From: Dyadobacter pollutisoli
GTDB lineage: Bacteria > Bacteroidota > Bacteroidia > Cytophagales > Spirosomataceae
NCBI RefSeq assembly: GCF_026625565.1
Contig: NZ_CP112998.1
Coordinates: forward strand, 3,784,501 to 3,848,500
Direction: 5' to 3'
DNA length: 64,000 bases
Below, in pieces: positions 15,252 through 23,182 of the stretch. The notes below the pieces were generated by a model. The model searched no databases. It was not told the DNA's origin and saw nothing but the letters and a program-made list of their open reading frames with translations. Both the position numbers and the translations under genes were made by a program. Each line of letters starts with the position of its first letter. Position 1 is the stretch's first letter.

Positions 15252-15482
15252 ATGGAAAAGCTCGCGGAATTCGTAAAACAAAAAAGGAAACAGGCGCAGT
15301 TGACCCAGGAAGATCTGGCGTCCCGGGCCGGAGTTGCACTTACGGTGGTCCGAAAGATCGAGCAGGATAAAGGTAATCTGAATCTGGAAAGGGTGAACCA
15401 GGTATTAAAGATGTTCGGACATGAACTTGCGCCAGTAAACAGCAGGGAATTGAATGCTGAAAGCCAAAACTTACGACCATGA
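15252..15482 (+). CDS. HipB-type XRE antitoxin/regulator
   Basis: 76 residues, essentially one HTH_3 domain: FVKQKRKQAQLTQEDLASRAGVALTVVRKIEQ, with the LERVNQVLKMFGHEL helix typical of HipB proteins of two-gene kinase toxin operons. Its stop overlaps the start of a HipA-like frame by four bases (ATGA at 15479-15482). It probably represses its own promoter through the palindromes just upstream. The toxin gene is broken, so the regulator now stands without a functional partner. Confidence 0.85.
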   Translation: MEKLAEFVKQKRKQAQLTQEDLASRAGVALTVVRKIEQDKGNLNLERVNQVLKMFGHELAPVNSRELNAESQNLRP

Positions 15483-15595
15483 GGCAGGCAAAAATATTCT
15501 ATAAAGACATTGAGGCTAAACAATTGACTGAAACTAACGACCTGATCTATCAATTTCGGAAAACCAGTAAAACAGGTGCCGACAAAAATTACTGA
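15479..15595 (+). pseudogene. hipA remnant (N-terminal 26 residues plus unrelated tail)
   Basis: The frame overlapping hipB by ATGA reads MRQAKIFYKDIEAKQLTETN, the N-terminal subdomain of HipA-family kinase toxins. After about residue 26 the similarity stops and the frame ends at 38 residues. HipA proteins are over 300 residues, so the kinase domain is gone. The 160 nt up to the HicB gene carry no recognisable HipA sequence. A large deletion removed the toxin but left the antitoxin and its operators. Confidence 0.75.
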
Positions 15596-15757
15596 TGCTA
15601 AGCCACTTGCAGTTGATTATAAAGAAAGCAGCTTCGTGCTAAAAACAGTGCGCATGACCGAAACTTTGAAAAAATATCCGAGGCCTGGTAAGTAGCGCGA
15701 AAGGCTAACGAAAGCCAATCGGCCACTTTTGCGGTCCAAGAATAGAAAATCGCACCA

Positions 15758-16141
15758 CTATCTCTCCCCAAACACCTCCGCCCCCAATTCCTGATGCGAT
15801 GACGCATATTGCAAAACCGACTTCACGAAATCATTGAGCGTTACATCATACTGTGACGCGAGAAGGGAGATCTTTTTGTGAAGATCTGACGAAACGCGTA
15901 CATTGAAAACGCCTTTATAAAGCTTGTCTGGCGACTTACCCAATGCCCGACATGTCTCAATATAATCGCCGACGGCTTCCTTCATTCCCTGTTTTAGTTC
16001 TTCGACAGAAGTTCCCTCAAAAGTCACCAAATCGTTGACACCGATTACCTTACCGAAGAAAACCTCGTCGGCAGGACTATAATGTATGCTTGCAGTGTAT
16101 CCGTCGTAATACAGCGAGTTAATCATTTTTGATTTTTCCAT
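15758..16141 (-). CDS. hicB: HicB-family antitoxin
   Basis: About 127 residues from the Met at 16141 (MEKSKMINSLYYDGY); an upstream Met at 16159 is possible. The N-terminal partial RNase H-like fold is clear: YTASIHYSPADEVFFGKVIGVNDLVTFEG, then VEELKQGMKEAVGDYIETC. A ribbon-helix-helix-like DNA-binding end follows: FNVRVSSDLHKKISLLASQY and LNDFVKSVLQYA. HicB neutralises HicA and represses the operon. It is the second gene, overlapping hicA by up to 23 nt, the usual hicAB order. Confidence 0.9.
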   Translation of the reverse strand: MEKSKMINSLYYDGYTASIHYSPADEVFFGKVIGVNDLVTFEGTSVEELKQGMKEAVGDYIETCRALGKSPDKLYKGVFNVRVSSDLHKKISLLASQYDVTLNDFVKSVLQYASSHQELGAEVFGER

Positions 16142-16382
16142 TTTCTTTGAGATTTGCAATAACTTGTTCTATCACATACATCTTAACGATTTGGGTTGGA
16201 TGCGGTTTGTGCAAGCTGATAATCCGCCTAGCTGAGTCTGCAAACTTTCGTCTCGATCCACCAGTTTTACCGGAAGGCAACTCTTTGTAACCAAAAAATT
16301 CGAGTATCGAGACTAGTTCTTTCCATGTGAGATCTTTGGGCTTGCTAAGGAACCGCATTAGCAGTTTCTCGATTTGGCTCAT
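16119..16382 (-). CDS. hicA: HicA-family mRNA interferase toxin
   Basis: 87 residues with the small dsRBD-like HicA fold: a WKELVSILEFFGYKELPSGKTGGSRRKF start and the catalytic histidine H58 in ISLHKPHP. HicA cleaves mRNA independently of ribosome stalling and is bound by HicB. A perfect palindrome lies 15 nt upstream of the start codon. All key residues are present, so this pair looks functional, unlike the neighbouring hipBA. Confidence 0.9.
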   Translation of the reverse strand: MSQIEKLLMRFLSKPKDLTWKELVSILEFFGYKELPSGKTGGSRRKFADSARRIISLHKPHPTQIVKMYVIEQVIANLKENGKIKND

Positions 16383-16397
16383 AAGTGTGTGTAGATG

Positions 16398-16424
16398 TTT
16401 TGTAACTAATATTTAGTTACAAAA
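16398..16424. promoter_or_regulatory. Palindromic operator of hicAB
   Basis: TTTTGTAACTAA (16398-16409) and TTAGTTACAAAA (16413-16424) form a perfect 12-bp inverted repeat with a TAT spacer, 16 nt upstream of the hicA start. It is the likely HicB binding site for autorepression. Confidence 0.75.
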
Positions 16425-16564
16425 ATAAAGATATTTTTGTCATTTCCAAAATGAAGAGGATCGAGGCAATGGATTTTGAATGCTCGAACTATCGCACCTA
16501 CCTACCGCAACCTGGGATTTTAAAACTATATTTAAAAGTTGTAAACCCAAATCGTTTGAGTACC

Positions 16565-16987
16565 ATGAAAAAACTTATTTTACTTGGAGTTTTGCTGATT
16601 ATCAGCGCAGTTAGTTTTGCTCAGTGTGACAAAGATCTTATGCTGACAAGCTCAAAAACCGAGTATCTCGACAGTCTTGGCAATTTTCAGCGGAGCGTCG
16701 ATGAAGAGACGGTCATAAAGATCAGCAAATCTAAAATCGTCATTACACCGGCGAAGTCAGTGGAGATGGTCGGTAACATTGAGTCCTCAAAGTGCGATTG
16801 GAAAGTTGCGTATAAAGAAGGGAAAACCGTCAGCAAGGTGTTATTTGAAGGTCCGTTAGGGTCTTTGCATGGTACCGTCACCACGGAAGGTAGCAATGGT
16901 AAGCTCACGTTTCTGGTGGAACTCGTCGAAATACCGGATACTAAAATTCGCGTCCAGCTCGATACATTTCAGGAAGCGTTGAAATAA
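16565..16987 (+). CDS. Hypothetical secreted protein
   Basis: 140 residues from the ATG at 16565, chosen because a clean signal peptide starts there (MKKLILLGVLLIISAVSFAQ); the frame extends upstream to 16451 without content. The mature part is about 120 residues, predicted beta-rich (VKIKIRVQL-like alternation), with two cysteines that may form a disulfide. No family recognised. An inverted repeat overlapping the stop (16967-16999) may end the transcript. Confidence 0.7.
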   Translation: MKKLILLGVLLIISAVSFAQCDKDLMLTSSKTEYLDSLGNFQRSVDEETVIKISKSKIVITPAKSVEMVGNIESSKCDWKVAYKEGKTVSKVLFEGPLGSLHGTVTTEGSNGKLTFLVELVEIPDTKIRVQLDTFQEALK

Positions 16988-16999
16988 TGCTTCCTGAAA
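16967..16999 (+). terminator. Inverted repeat overlapping the stop codon
   Basis: TTTCAGGAAGC (16967-16977) pairs perfectly with GCTTCCTGAAA (16989-16999). The 11-bp stem spans the stop of the secreted-protein gene and is followed by GTTTATTG. It is a plausible terminator with a weak T-run. Confidence 0.55.
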
Positions 17000-17020
17000 G
17001 TTTATTGCTACCTCCATAAC

Positions 17021-17059
17021 GACCATTTTGTTGACGTCAACAAAATGGTCTGAGACGCT
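17021..17059. repeat. 39-bp repeat with perfect 30-bp palindrome, copy A (intergenic)
   Basis: 17021-17050 is a perfect 30-bp palindrome with TTGACGTCAA at its centre; TGAGACGCT follows to 17059. All 39 bases recur at 17718-17756 inside dinD in the same orientation. Copy A starts 26 bases past the end of dinD, between two convergent genes. Confidence 0.9.
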
Positions 17060-17084
17060 TGGAGCGGCGTTTTACGAATTTTTA

Positions 17085-17972
17085 CTAGATTTTTCCGCCA
17101 GCACCGAGTTTCTTTTTTACAGAAGCCTTGTCACTGGATTTCACCCGACGTTCCAATTTTTTAATGTCTTCTTCAGCGGGCAAATCTTCTGGCTTAATGC
17201 CACTTTTTTCAAGGAGCATTCTTACGTCACCATTGTTCTGCACGTGTTCGTCAGCGATTTTAGTTTCGCCGTGAAGATCATTTTTATTGACATTAAAATT
17301 GGTGATTTCGGCTGCCAGTTGTTTCGCCGAAATGGTGATAGTCGGCAGAAAATCAGCAAGCGGGCGATTTTCAGCGATTCCAAGTTTCCGTTTCATTTCG
17401 CTGGTGTTGTGACCTCCAAACAACGCACTATCTCCTTTGCTCCTGATATTCGCAAAGCCTTTACTGTCAACGCCTCTTTCAAAAATGTTCTTCGATAATT
17501 GTGATTCAGTGACTGCCAATTTCTCCCTGGCTTGCAAACGCTCCATGAGCCGTATCCGCTCTTCGAGTAACTCCTGTTTACGCGTTTGTATCGCGAAGTA
17601 GCTTTGCGCAAATGCAATTTGCTCTTTCTTTGGATCACCGTTCTGAGCGATAAGGTAACAGGCATACCTTGTCAGCATGATATCGTGCTGTTCTCTTGCG
17701 GCGCCGGAGCCAATCGAGACCATTTTGTTGACGTCAACAAAATGGTCTGAGACGCTCTCAGACGTACTTTTGCAACTTTCCTTCGCTTTTTCAACTGCAT
17801 TGGTAAAATTCCGCCATTCATTATAACCTAGCAAAACTTGTAGCTCACGGGCCAGCCAATATTCGATGCCGTCTTGTTCGTAGGCTGCTTCTTCGAAGGT
17901 TTTACTCAGCTGAGTTATCACCGAAATTTCCATAGTGTGTTTTTTTGATTTGGACATGATTGCATTTTTCAA
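17085..17972 (-). CDS. dinD: DinD-family DNA-damage-inducible protein
   Basis: 295 residues with the DinD pattern: an N-terminal Bro-N-like domain (GIEYWLARELQVLLGYNEWRNF, then DHFVDVNKMVSIGSGAAREQHDIMLTRYACYLIAQNGDP) and a DinD C-terminal region (RKQELLEERIRLMERLQARE, FGGHNTSEMKRKLGI, RPLADFLPTITISAKQLAAE). In E. coli DinD is SOS-induced and inhibits RecA; the role here is by family. The start may be at Met6 (17957) or Met14 (17933). The coding sequence contains a perfect 30-bp palindrome that encodes the conserved DHFVDVNKMV, and the same 39 bp occur just downstream of the gene. Confidence 0.88.
   Translation of the reverse strand: MKNAIMSKSKKHTMEISVITQLSKTFEEAAYEQDGIEYWLARELQVLLGYNEWRNFTNAVEKAKESCKSTSESVSDHFVDVNKMVSIGSGAAREQHDIMLTRYACYLIAQNGDPKKEQIAFAQSYFAIQTRKQELLEERIRLMERLQAREKLAVTESQLSKNIFERGVDSKGFANIRSKGDSALFGGHNTSEMKRKLGIAENRPLADFLPTITISAKQLAAEITNFNVNKNDLHGETKIADEHVQNNGDVRMLLEKSGIKPEDLPAEEDIKKLERRVKSSDKASVKKKLGAGGKI
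17718..17756. repeat. 39-bp repeat with perfect 30-bp palindrome, copy B (inside dinD)
   Basis: Identical to 17021-17059. On the minus strand it encodes dinD residues SVSDHFVDVNKMV, a segment conserved in DinD proteins, so this is probably the original copy and the intergenic one the derivative. The distance between copies is 697 bp. Confidence 0.9.
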
Positions 17973-18183
17973 ATATAAGACCTTCTATTTCGAGTAAAGA
18001 ACCGCAAGAAAATTACAAATCACCTAAGGATAATTGCTGCCATCCTGAAACGAACTGCAAAAAACATCATCGTCCACCAAAATTTTACAAACCATTTACA
18101 ATCTTTTACAAACAGCTCTAACCCGGAACAACATCTGCCTCTTATGTTTGAAGCATTGTCAAACTTCAAAGCAAACGACTCAC

Positions 18184-18630
18184 ATGTTACGCTATCTCAT
18201 TTCGCATTACAGATTTATTCCCAGTCTCGGATTTTCAGCATGTCTGGCATACCTATCAATTTGCCATGTACTCGTGAGCTGTCAGACAGGCAAAATGAGA
18301 ACCACTCCCTCCGGACTACAATATACGATCCTCAAAAAAGGAAGTGGCCCCAAAGCAGAGACCGGGAAGGAAATTTTGCTTTTCGAGACTACCAGCTATC
18401 GGAACGGAACCGTGCTTTATTCAAATGAAAACTCTACTTCGCCGGTGAAGGTGCTAATTGGCGGTAATCAAGCCACTCAGGCCGTTGACGAGGCTCTTGT
18501 AGGAATGAGGGCGGGCGAAATCAAAAAGATTATCGCCCCACCCTATTTGGTAAAAAGGAAAGATTACCCGGAAAACGTACATCCTGATTCAACACTGGTC
18601 ATCAAGATGATTTTACATAAGATTTTGTAA
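18184..18630 (+). CDS. FKBP-type peptidyl-prolyl isomerase-like lipoprotein
   Basis: About 148 residues from the ATG at 18184. The N-terminus ends in a lipobox (HVLVSC, Cys at residue 33), so the protein is probably membrane-anchored. The remainder is a single FKBP domain: PSGLQYTILKKGSGPKAETG, ETTSYRNGTVLYSN, then AVDEALVGMRAGEIKKIIAPP and DSTLVIKMIL. The usual FKBP aromatic active-site residues are only partly kept, so isomerase activity may be weak. Confidence 0.8.
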   Translation: MLRYLISHYRFIPSLGFSACLAYLSICHVLVSCQTGKMRTTPSGLQYTILKKGSGPKAETGKEILLFETTSYRNGTVLYSNENSTSPVKVLIGGNQATQAVDEALVGMRAGEIKKIIAPPYLVKRKDYPENVHPDSTLVIKMILHKIL

Positions 18631-18650
18631 ACATTTGCCCGCGCTACAAA

Positions 18651-20075
18651 CTATTCCCTTACAAAAACCTTACTATCTCCTCCCTGCCGCAGGATCACCT
18701 TTTTGCTGTCAGGAATGAATTCAAAAATCACATTGCCTGCCCGGTAGGCGAAGCTGTGGTTGCCCAGCGTTTGCATTTCCACTGGTTCCTGGCCGGACAC
18801 CTGAGCGGACAGCACTTTTCCTTTTTTCGCAAAAGTAAGTTTGAATGTCATTTCGGTGCTGCTGTATGTCCCGGCGTACGGCTCTAATTCCAATGTCGAA
18901 ATCTCTTTTGCAAGCCGGGCGATGCTTGAAATATTGTCGGTTTCGGCAATACCTTCCCCGGATTCAAGCCGCGCCATAATTCCCCAGCCGTAAAAGTCAT
19001 TGGACACGCCTATTAACAAATCGTTTTCCCCTTTTCGCAGATTCATTTGTGCGCTTGTATTCAGTACCGAAATCCTTCCATCCGGATACTTTTTCATATT
19101 TTGTGAAAACAGATTTTTGTCGACCAGGATCATTTGATTGTTCAAAAATACCCATACCTCGTCGCTGAAACCCAATTGTAAATCGGTTTTGACAGCTTCC
19201 TTTGCTACTATCTTCGTTTTTAACCAAACAACCCTCCTGTCCTTGCTGAAACCATACTTGCGTGTTAGATTGACCAGCCCACGCCGTTCGGCTGCAATAC
19301 TGTCTGTAAACAGCTCAGGTTGAGGCATAGTTTTGGTTGACAATTCATTTCCGTCTGGAAGATTTTGCGGCGCGGTTAATGCCCATTTCCTGAGATAGTA
19401 GCCATCGTGATCAGTCAGGTCCGGCAATGCGAGCGGGCTGAGATTTTCAACCTGATTGGGCTTTACTTGTACATTCGCAATGTAAGATGATCCTTCAAAA
19501 GCAATGCTGCCTTCTGACATTGACCCTTCCAATTCAGGAATATCCAGAACAGGTTTCTGTGCATTGTTCAGAAATACTTGCAGCCGTTTTCCAGAAACGA
19601 TGAGCTTAAAGTGGTTCCATTCGCCCGCCCTAGCCATCGCAGGAGCCTGGTATTCCGAGTACATATCCCACATATTGACGCCATCAAAATAGGGCGTATA
19701 CTGGATACCGCCATTCCCGAGTTTGTTACCCACCGATCCTAACCGCAAATACACAATCTCCTGCTCCTTCAGGTCTTTCCTGTGAAAATAAACAGATTCT
19801 GCAAACTCAGGGGCGACAGGTTCAATGTCGTACTCAATGGTGCCATCTTTGAAGATCACATCTTTCAGCACCACCTGCCCGGAATTAGGAGCAAGTTTCA
19901 TCGCTTTCATTCCCTTGTAGTCGGCAAATGTGACCTTACCTTCCTGAAACTCCCATTTTTCAGGTGTTATGGAAACTGAGTAATCTACTTTTTTAGTGGC
20001 GGCTACTTCTTTTTTCTTTTGGCCAAAACTTTGAATGGCGATCAGAATGAACAGAATTTGAACGAGTCTTTTCAT
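18651..20075 (-). CDS. Secreted LamG-like (concanavalin-fold) protein
   Basis: About 474 residues from the Met at 20075, where a signal peptide starts (MKRLVQILFILIAIQSFGQ). Residues 30-200 look like a laminin-G/DUF1080-type jelly roll (GTIEYDIEPVAPEFAESVYFHRKD, EWNHFKLIVSGKRLQVFLNN, EGSIAFEGSSYIANVQVK). A second beta-rich part contains NDLLIGVSNDFYGWGIMARLES, and the last 80 residues resemble a lipocalin-like DUF3471 tail (LEPYAGTYSSTEMTFKLTF). Such proteins usually bind glycans or cell-surface material. No catalytic motif was seen. Confidence 0.7.
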   Translation of the reverse strand: MKRLVQILFILIAIQSFGQKKKEVAATKKVDYSVSITPEKWEFQEGKVTFADYKGMKAMKLAPNSGQVVLKDVIFKDGTIEYDIEPVAPEFAESVYFHRKDLKEQEIVYLRLGSVGNKLGNGGIQYTPYFDGVNMWDMYSEYQAPAMARAGEWNHFKLIVSGKRLQVFLNNAQKPVLDIPELEGSMSEGSIAFEGSSYIANVQVKPNQVENLSPLALPDLTDHDGYYLRKWALTAPQNLPDGNELSTKTMPQPELFTDSIAAERRGLVNLTRKYGFSKDRRVVWLKTKIVAKEAVKTDLQLGFSDEVWVFLNNQMILVDKNLFSQNMKKYPDGRISVLNTSAQMNLRKGENDLLIGVSNDFYGWGIMARLESGEGIAETDNISSIARLAKEISTLELEPYAGTYSSTEMTFKLTFAKKGKVLSAQVSGQEPVEMQTLGNHSFAYRAGNVIFEFIPDSKKVILRQGGDSKVFVRE

Positions 20076-20180
20076 GGCATTTTTGCTGTTAAATTTTGAG
20101 CAAAAATGCATTTGGAATGAATTCGCGCCAGTTCAAACTTGCATCAAGTTTGGTGCAAGTTGAATGCACGAGCTTTGAAA

Positions 20181-20990
20181 CTAACGCCCAACTATTTCCG
20201 TTGGAGCATAACCAAACCGGCGTTTAAACGCGTACCCAAAATGGGACAGGTTTTCAAAACCAACTTCCAGATATACATCGGATGGTTTTCGCTTCCTTTC
20301 CCGGATATGGTAGTGGGCAAGTTCCAGTCGCTTTTCTGTAAGCCACTTTTGAGGTGTGGTTTGAAAAGTCTTTTTAAAATCACGTTTAAACGTCGTCAGA
20401 CTGCGGCCCGTCATGTAGCCGAATTTATCCATCGACATGTTGAACATATAATTTTGTTCCATGAAATCCGTAAGACTGATCTTGCCCGGCTCGTCAAAAT
20501 TCGCGAGCAAATGATCAATATTGGGGTCGATCGTACGCAGAATGGTAATGGCCTCTTCTATTTTTATCGAGGCAATGCTTTCGGGCAACGGCTCTTTCAG
20601 TTCAAAATAGGGAATCAGCGAATGCAGAATGCTTTTCAGAAGTGGATGCTTTTCAAATGTGCGGAACCTGGGTGGCTGCACTTGCCTGACCTCGACCTTA
20701 TTTCTACTATAAAAATCAGTCAACCGCTTCTTGCCGAGATGCATTACAGCCGACTGGTGCTGCAAGCCGTCTTTCGGGTAATTAATGACGGTAACCAGTT
20801 GGTTCCTTGAGAACAGCAGGATATCCCCGGCACCAAACCAAAAGGTCTGGTCACCATGCACGATCTTCGTTTCCCCTGAAATCAGCCATACCAGTAAATG
20901 CTGCTCAAAAAGCACGTCAGCCTTGTAAAACGTATCTTCGAAGCGTGACAGCTTCAAATCCGGATGAATGTACTGCGATTGATATCCCAC
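20181..20990 (-). CDS. AraC-family transcriptional regulator
   Basis: 269 residues. A cupin-like N-terminal sensor region (LVWLISGETKIVHGDQTFWFGAGDILLFSRNQL) precedes a C-terminal AraC DNA-binding domain (FMEQNYMFNMSMDKFGYMTGRSLTTFKRDFKKTFQTTPQKWL, then SDVYLEVGFENLSHFGYAFKRRFGYAPTEI). It follows the SDR gene by 21 nt on the same strand and probably controls it; that SDR now carries a nonsense mutation. Confidence 0.88.
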   Translation of the reverse strand: MGYQSQYIHPDLKLSRFEDTFYKADVLFEQHLLVWLISGETKIVHGDQTFWFGAGDILLFSRNQLVTVINYPKDGLQHQSAVMHLGKKRLTDFYSRNKVEVRQVQPPRFRTFEKHPLLKSILHSLIPYFELKEPLPESIASIKIEEAITILRTIDPNIDHLLANFDEPGKISLTDFMEQNYMFNMSMDKFGYMTGRSLTTFKRDFKKTFQTTPQKWLTEKRLELAHYHIRERKRKPSDVYLEVGFENLSHFGYAFKRRFGYAPTEIVGR

Positions 20991-21011
20991 GATTTTAGAT
21001 CACTTTTAATC

Positions 21012-22040
21012 CTAATTTACACCAAACTGCACACCGGTCAAATCTTCACTCAATGTCCAAAGTCGCTTTGCGTCCTCTGTATCAATCGAGTAAGGCTGCA
21101 CACCGCGTAGTGTAAGCGGTTCGTCGTAATGATGCGCAATGTTCCCGAGATCTACCTCCGCTACCTCGGTATTCTCACAATACAAGCCTCCCGTATTAGC
21201 AAGCTGAGGGCTTGTTGCACACCACACCGTTGTGGCAGCACCCTGAGGAATTGTCTTTAATTTTTGGGCTACCTCGGGAAACAGATTCCCGTCTGCATCG
21301 TGCGTGCCCATTTGCTTAAAAAGGTCCATCGGGGCAACACGCCCCAGATCAGTTCCATTAACAGAGCCTGGATGGACGGAAAAGGCACGAACACCAAATT
21401 TTTTACCGTGCCGGTCGAGTTCCACTGCGAAAAGATTATTAGCCGTTTTGGACTGTCCATACCCTGCCAGCGTATCATAATCGCGGTGTTTGAAGTTGGG
21501 ATCTTCAAAATCAAATGGAGCCATTTGGTGGCCATAGGACGACACGCTGATCACCCTGGCACTGCCCGCTTTTTTCAATGCCGGCCAAAGTCTCGCCGTC
21601 AGTTGAAAATGCCCGAGATGGTTGGTCGCCAGCTGCGATTCGTAACCGCGAGTATCCCGCTGCAATGGCACCCACATGATCCCAGCATTGTTGACCAGCA
21701 TGTGCAGCGGACTTTCGGTAAGAAGGAATTTTGCAGCAAATGCATCAATGGAAGCGGGATCCATTAAATCCATTGCTTCGATAGTGACGTTTTGAATACC
21801 TTCCAGGTTTTTTGCAGCTTTGGCAATGTCTCGTGCAGGTACCACCACTTTGGCTCCTGCATTCACGAAGGTCTTCACCGTTTCTAACCCGATTCCGGCA
21901 TATCCGCCGGTTACGATGATCATTTTTCCGCTAAGGTCAATTCCTTTGATGACATCATTGGTAGTAGAATTGGCTGTAAAACCCGAACCAATCGGTTTTT
22001 ACAGCGCACTGTAATTGCCTGAGATTGTTTTTTGTTCCAT
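21012..22040 (-). pseudogene. SDR-family oxidoreductase with premature stop
   Basis: The natural start is the ATG at 22040 (MEQKTISGNYSAL). Codon 14 is TAA (21999-22001) and the frame continues as KPIGSGFTANSTTNDVIKGIDLSGKMIIVTGGYAGIG, the normal N-terminus of this SDR class, where homologues have a glutamine (CAA). One C-to-T change explains the stop. The remaining 303 residues from Met 21923 are intact: TGGYAGIG dinucleotide motif, NNAG, SSYGH and YGQSK catalytic tetrad. Reinitiation at 21923 would lose about 39 residues before the Rossmann strand and could still give a fold, so the gene may be weakly active. Confidence 0.8.
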
Positions 22041-22143
22041 GATTTTTTTGTCTAAATGATGAAACAAAAGTAGGCGGTGCGGTGCTGGGCGGTTTTGTCT
22101 TAAAGTCCTTATTTCTTTGTTTTAAAGACCATCGTACAATGAT

Positions 22144-22380
22144 CTAATCTTCACTCTCTTCGTCCTCAACACCCTCAAAATAATTAAGAACGGTCATCAG
22201 AGGTAATGTGGTCCGGTCGGCGGCATTGGACATTTGTATAACGGCACGATCAATGTTTATTTTGTCGAAACCAATGAAAGTACCTTCGACTTTTTCGTCT
22301 GGCCTGACCTGGTAGGAAATAGCTTTATCTATGTATTTCGAAGCCCGTTTTTGTAAGCCGGTAAGGTGTTGTTCAGACAT
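22144..22380 (-). CDS. Hypothetical small protein
   Basis: 78 residues from the Met at 22380 (MSEQHLTGLQKRASKY). It is soluble, begins with a likely helix, then short strands (KVEGTFIGFDKINIDRAVIQM) and an acidic tail (EGVEDEESED). I do not recognise a family. It lies alone between the SDR and SRPBCC genes, all on the minus strand. Confidence 0.55.
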   Translation of the reverse strand: MSEQHLTGLQKRASKYIDKAISYQVRPDEKVEGTFIGFDKINIDRAVIQMSNAADRTTLPLMTVLNYFEGVEDEESED

Positions 22381-22483
22381 GATCGCTTCCATTCATTTTA
22401 AACTGATACTGCATTTACATGCAAATATCAGTCCAAATTTCGCAATTATCGCTCTGCAAGCCTGAAAAGGGTCTTTTGGCTCC

Positions 22484-22978
22484 TCAACTATCCGTCGCCA
22501 ATGTCAGTTTCTTTTCAGTTTCAGTTTGTGGCTTGCCTGTCGCATTGGGCTTGCCTTTGCCGGTAGTGATCAAACTGCGTAAACTGTTTTGAATGTAGTT
22601 GCTCCACCCTTCGCGGCAGACATCATAGCATTCATATTCGGGAACAAGCCCTACGTGCGTCATTTTGACCTCCGTTTCCCCGTCTTTCTCAGTGATATCA
22701 AAAATAACATTTGTATCCGTCCACTCAGTTTCGTCTTGGGTAAACTTAAAGTAATTGTCCAAAATCAGCCAAACCACTTTGCTATTTGGAACAACTTCGA
22801 TCAATTTGATATGGCAGCGATGCACGTCTTCGTAGTGATATTTGAATTCGTCATTCAAATTTTCAGTACTGCCTTCAATTTCTTCCGACCACCATCCGCG
22901 AACGTTGGTAACCGCCTTGAACGCTTCCTCCGGTGTTTGGTCTACAAGAATGCTTGTAGTAAAATCTGTTGATGCCAT
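22484..22978 (-). CDS. SRPBCC/AHSA1-family protein
   Basis: 164 residues from the Met at 22978 (MASTDFTTSILVDQTPEEAFKAVTNV); the frame reaches 23053 without additional content. It has the START-like helix-grip pattern: GWWSEEIEG, DVHRCHIKLIEVVPNSKVVWLI, DTNVIFDITEKDGETEVKMTHVGLVPEYECYDVCREGWSNYI. These small lipid- or ligand-binding proteins are named after the C-terminal domain of Aha1. It is divergent from the NmrA-like gene. Confidence 0.85.
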   Translation of the reverse strand: MASTDFTTSILVDQTPEEAFKAVTNVRGWWSEEIEGSTENLNDEFKYHYEDVHRCHIKLIEVVPNSKVVWLILDNYFKFTQDETEWTDTNVIFDITEKDGETEVKMTHVGLVPEYECYDVCREGWSNYIQNSLRSLITTGKGKPNATGKPQTETEKKLTLATDS

Positions 22979-23182
22979 TTGCTTGCTGATTTTGGTTATG
23001 AATTTCCTGCTCATTTTGAACGATATAAAATTACCTCTCCTATTTTTATACAAGGTGGTGTATTACGGACATTTTGACGGGGCGATCAAGACAACCCTTC
23101 ATTCGGCTACAACAACCATAGATTTGGCTACGTCTGCTTTTTGGATACTGATGAAATTTGCAGAAACAAAAAAGACAGACAA

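Noticed and set aside
15596..15757. Further hipA exons after the remnant
   Set aside because: Translations in all frames show no kinase motifs; only short meaningless frames.
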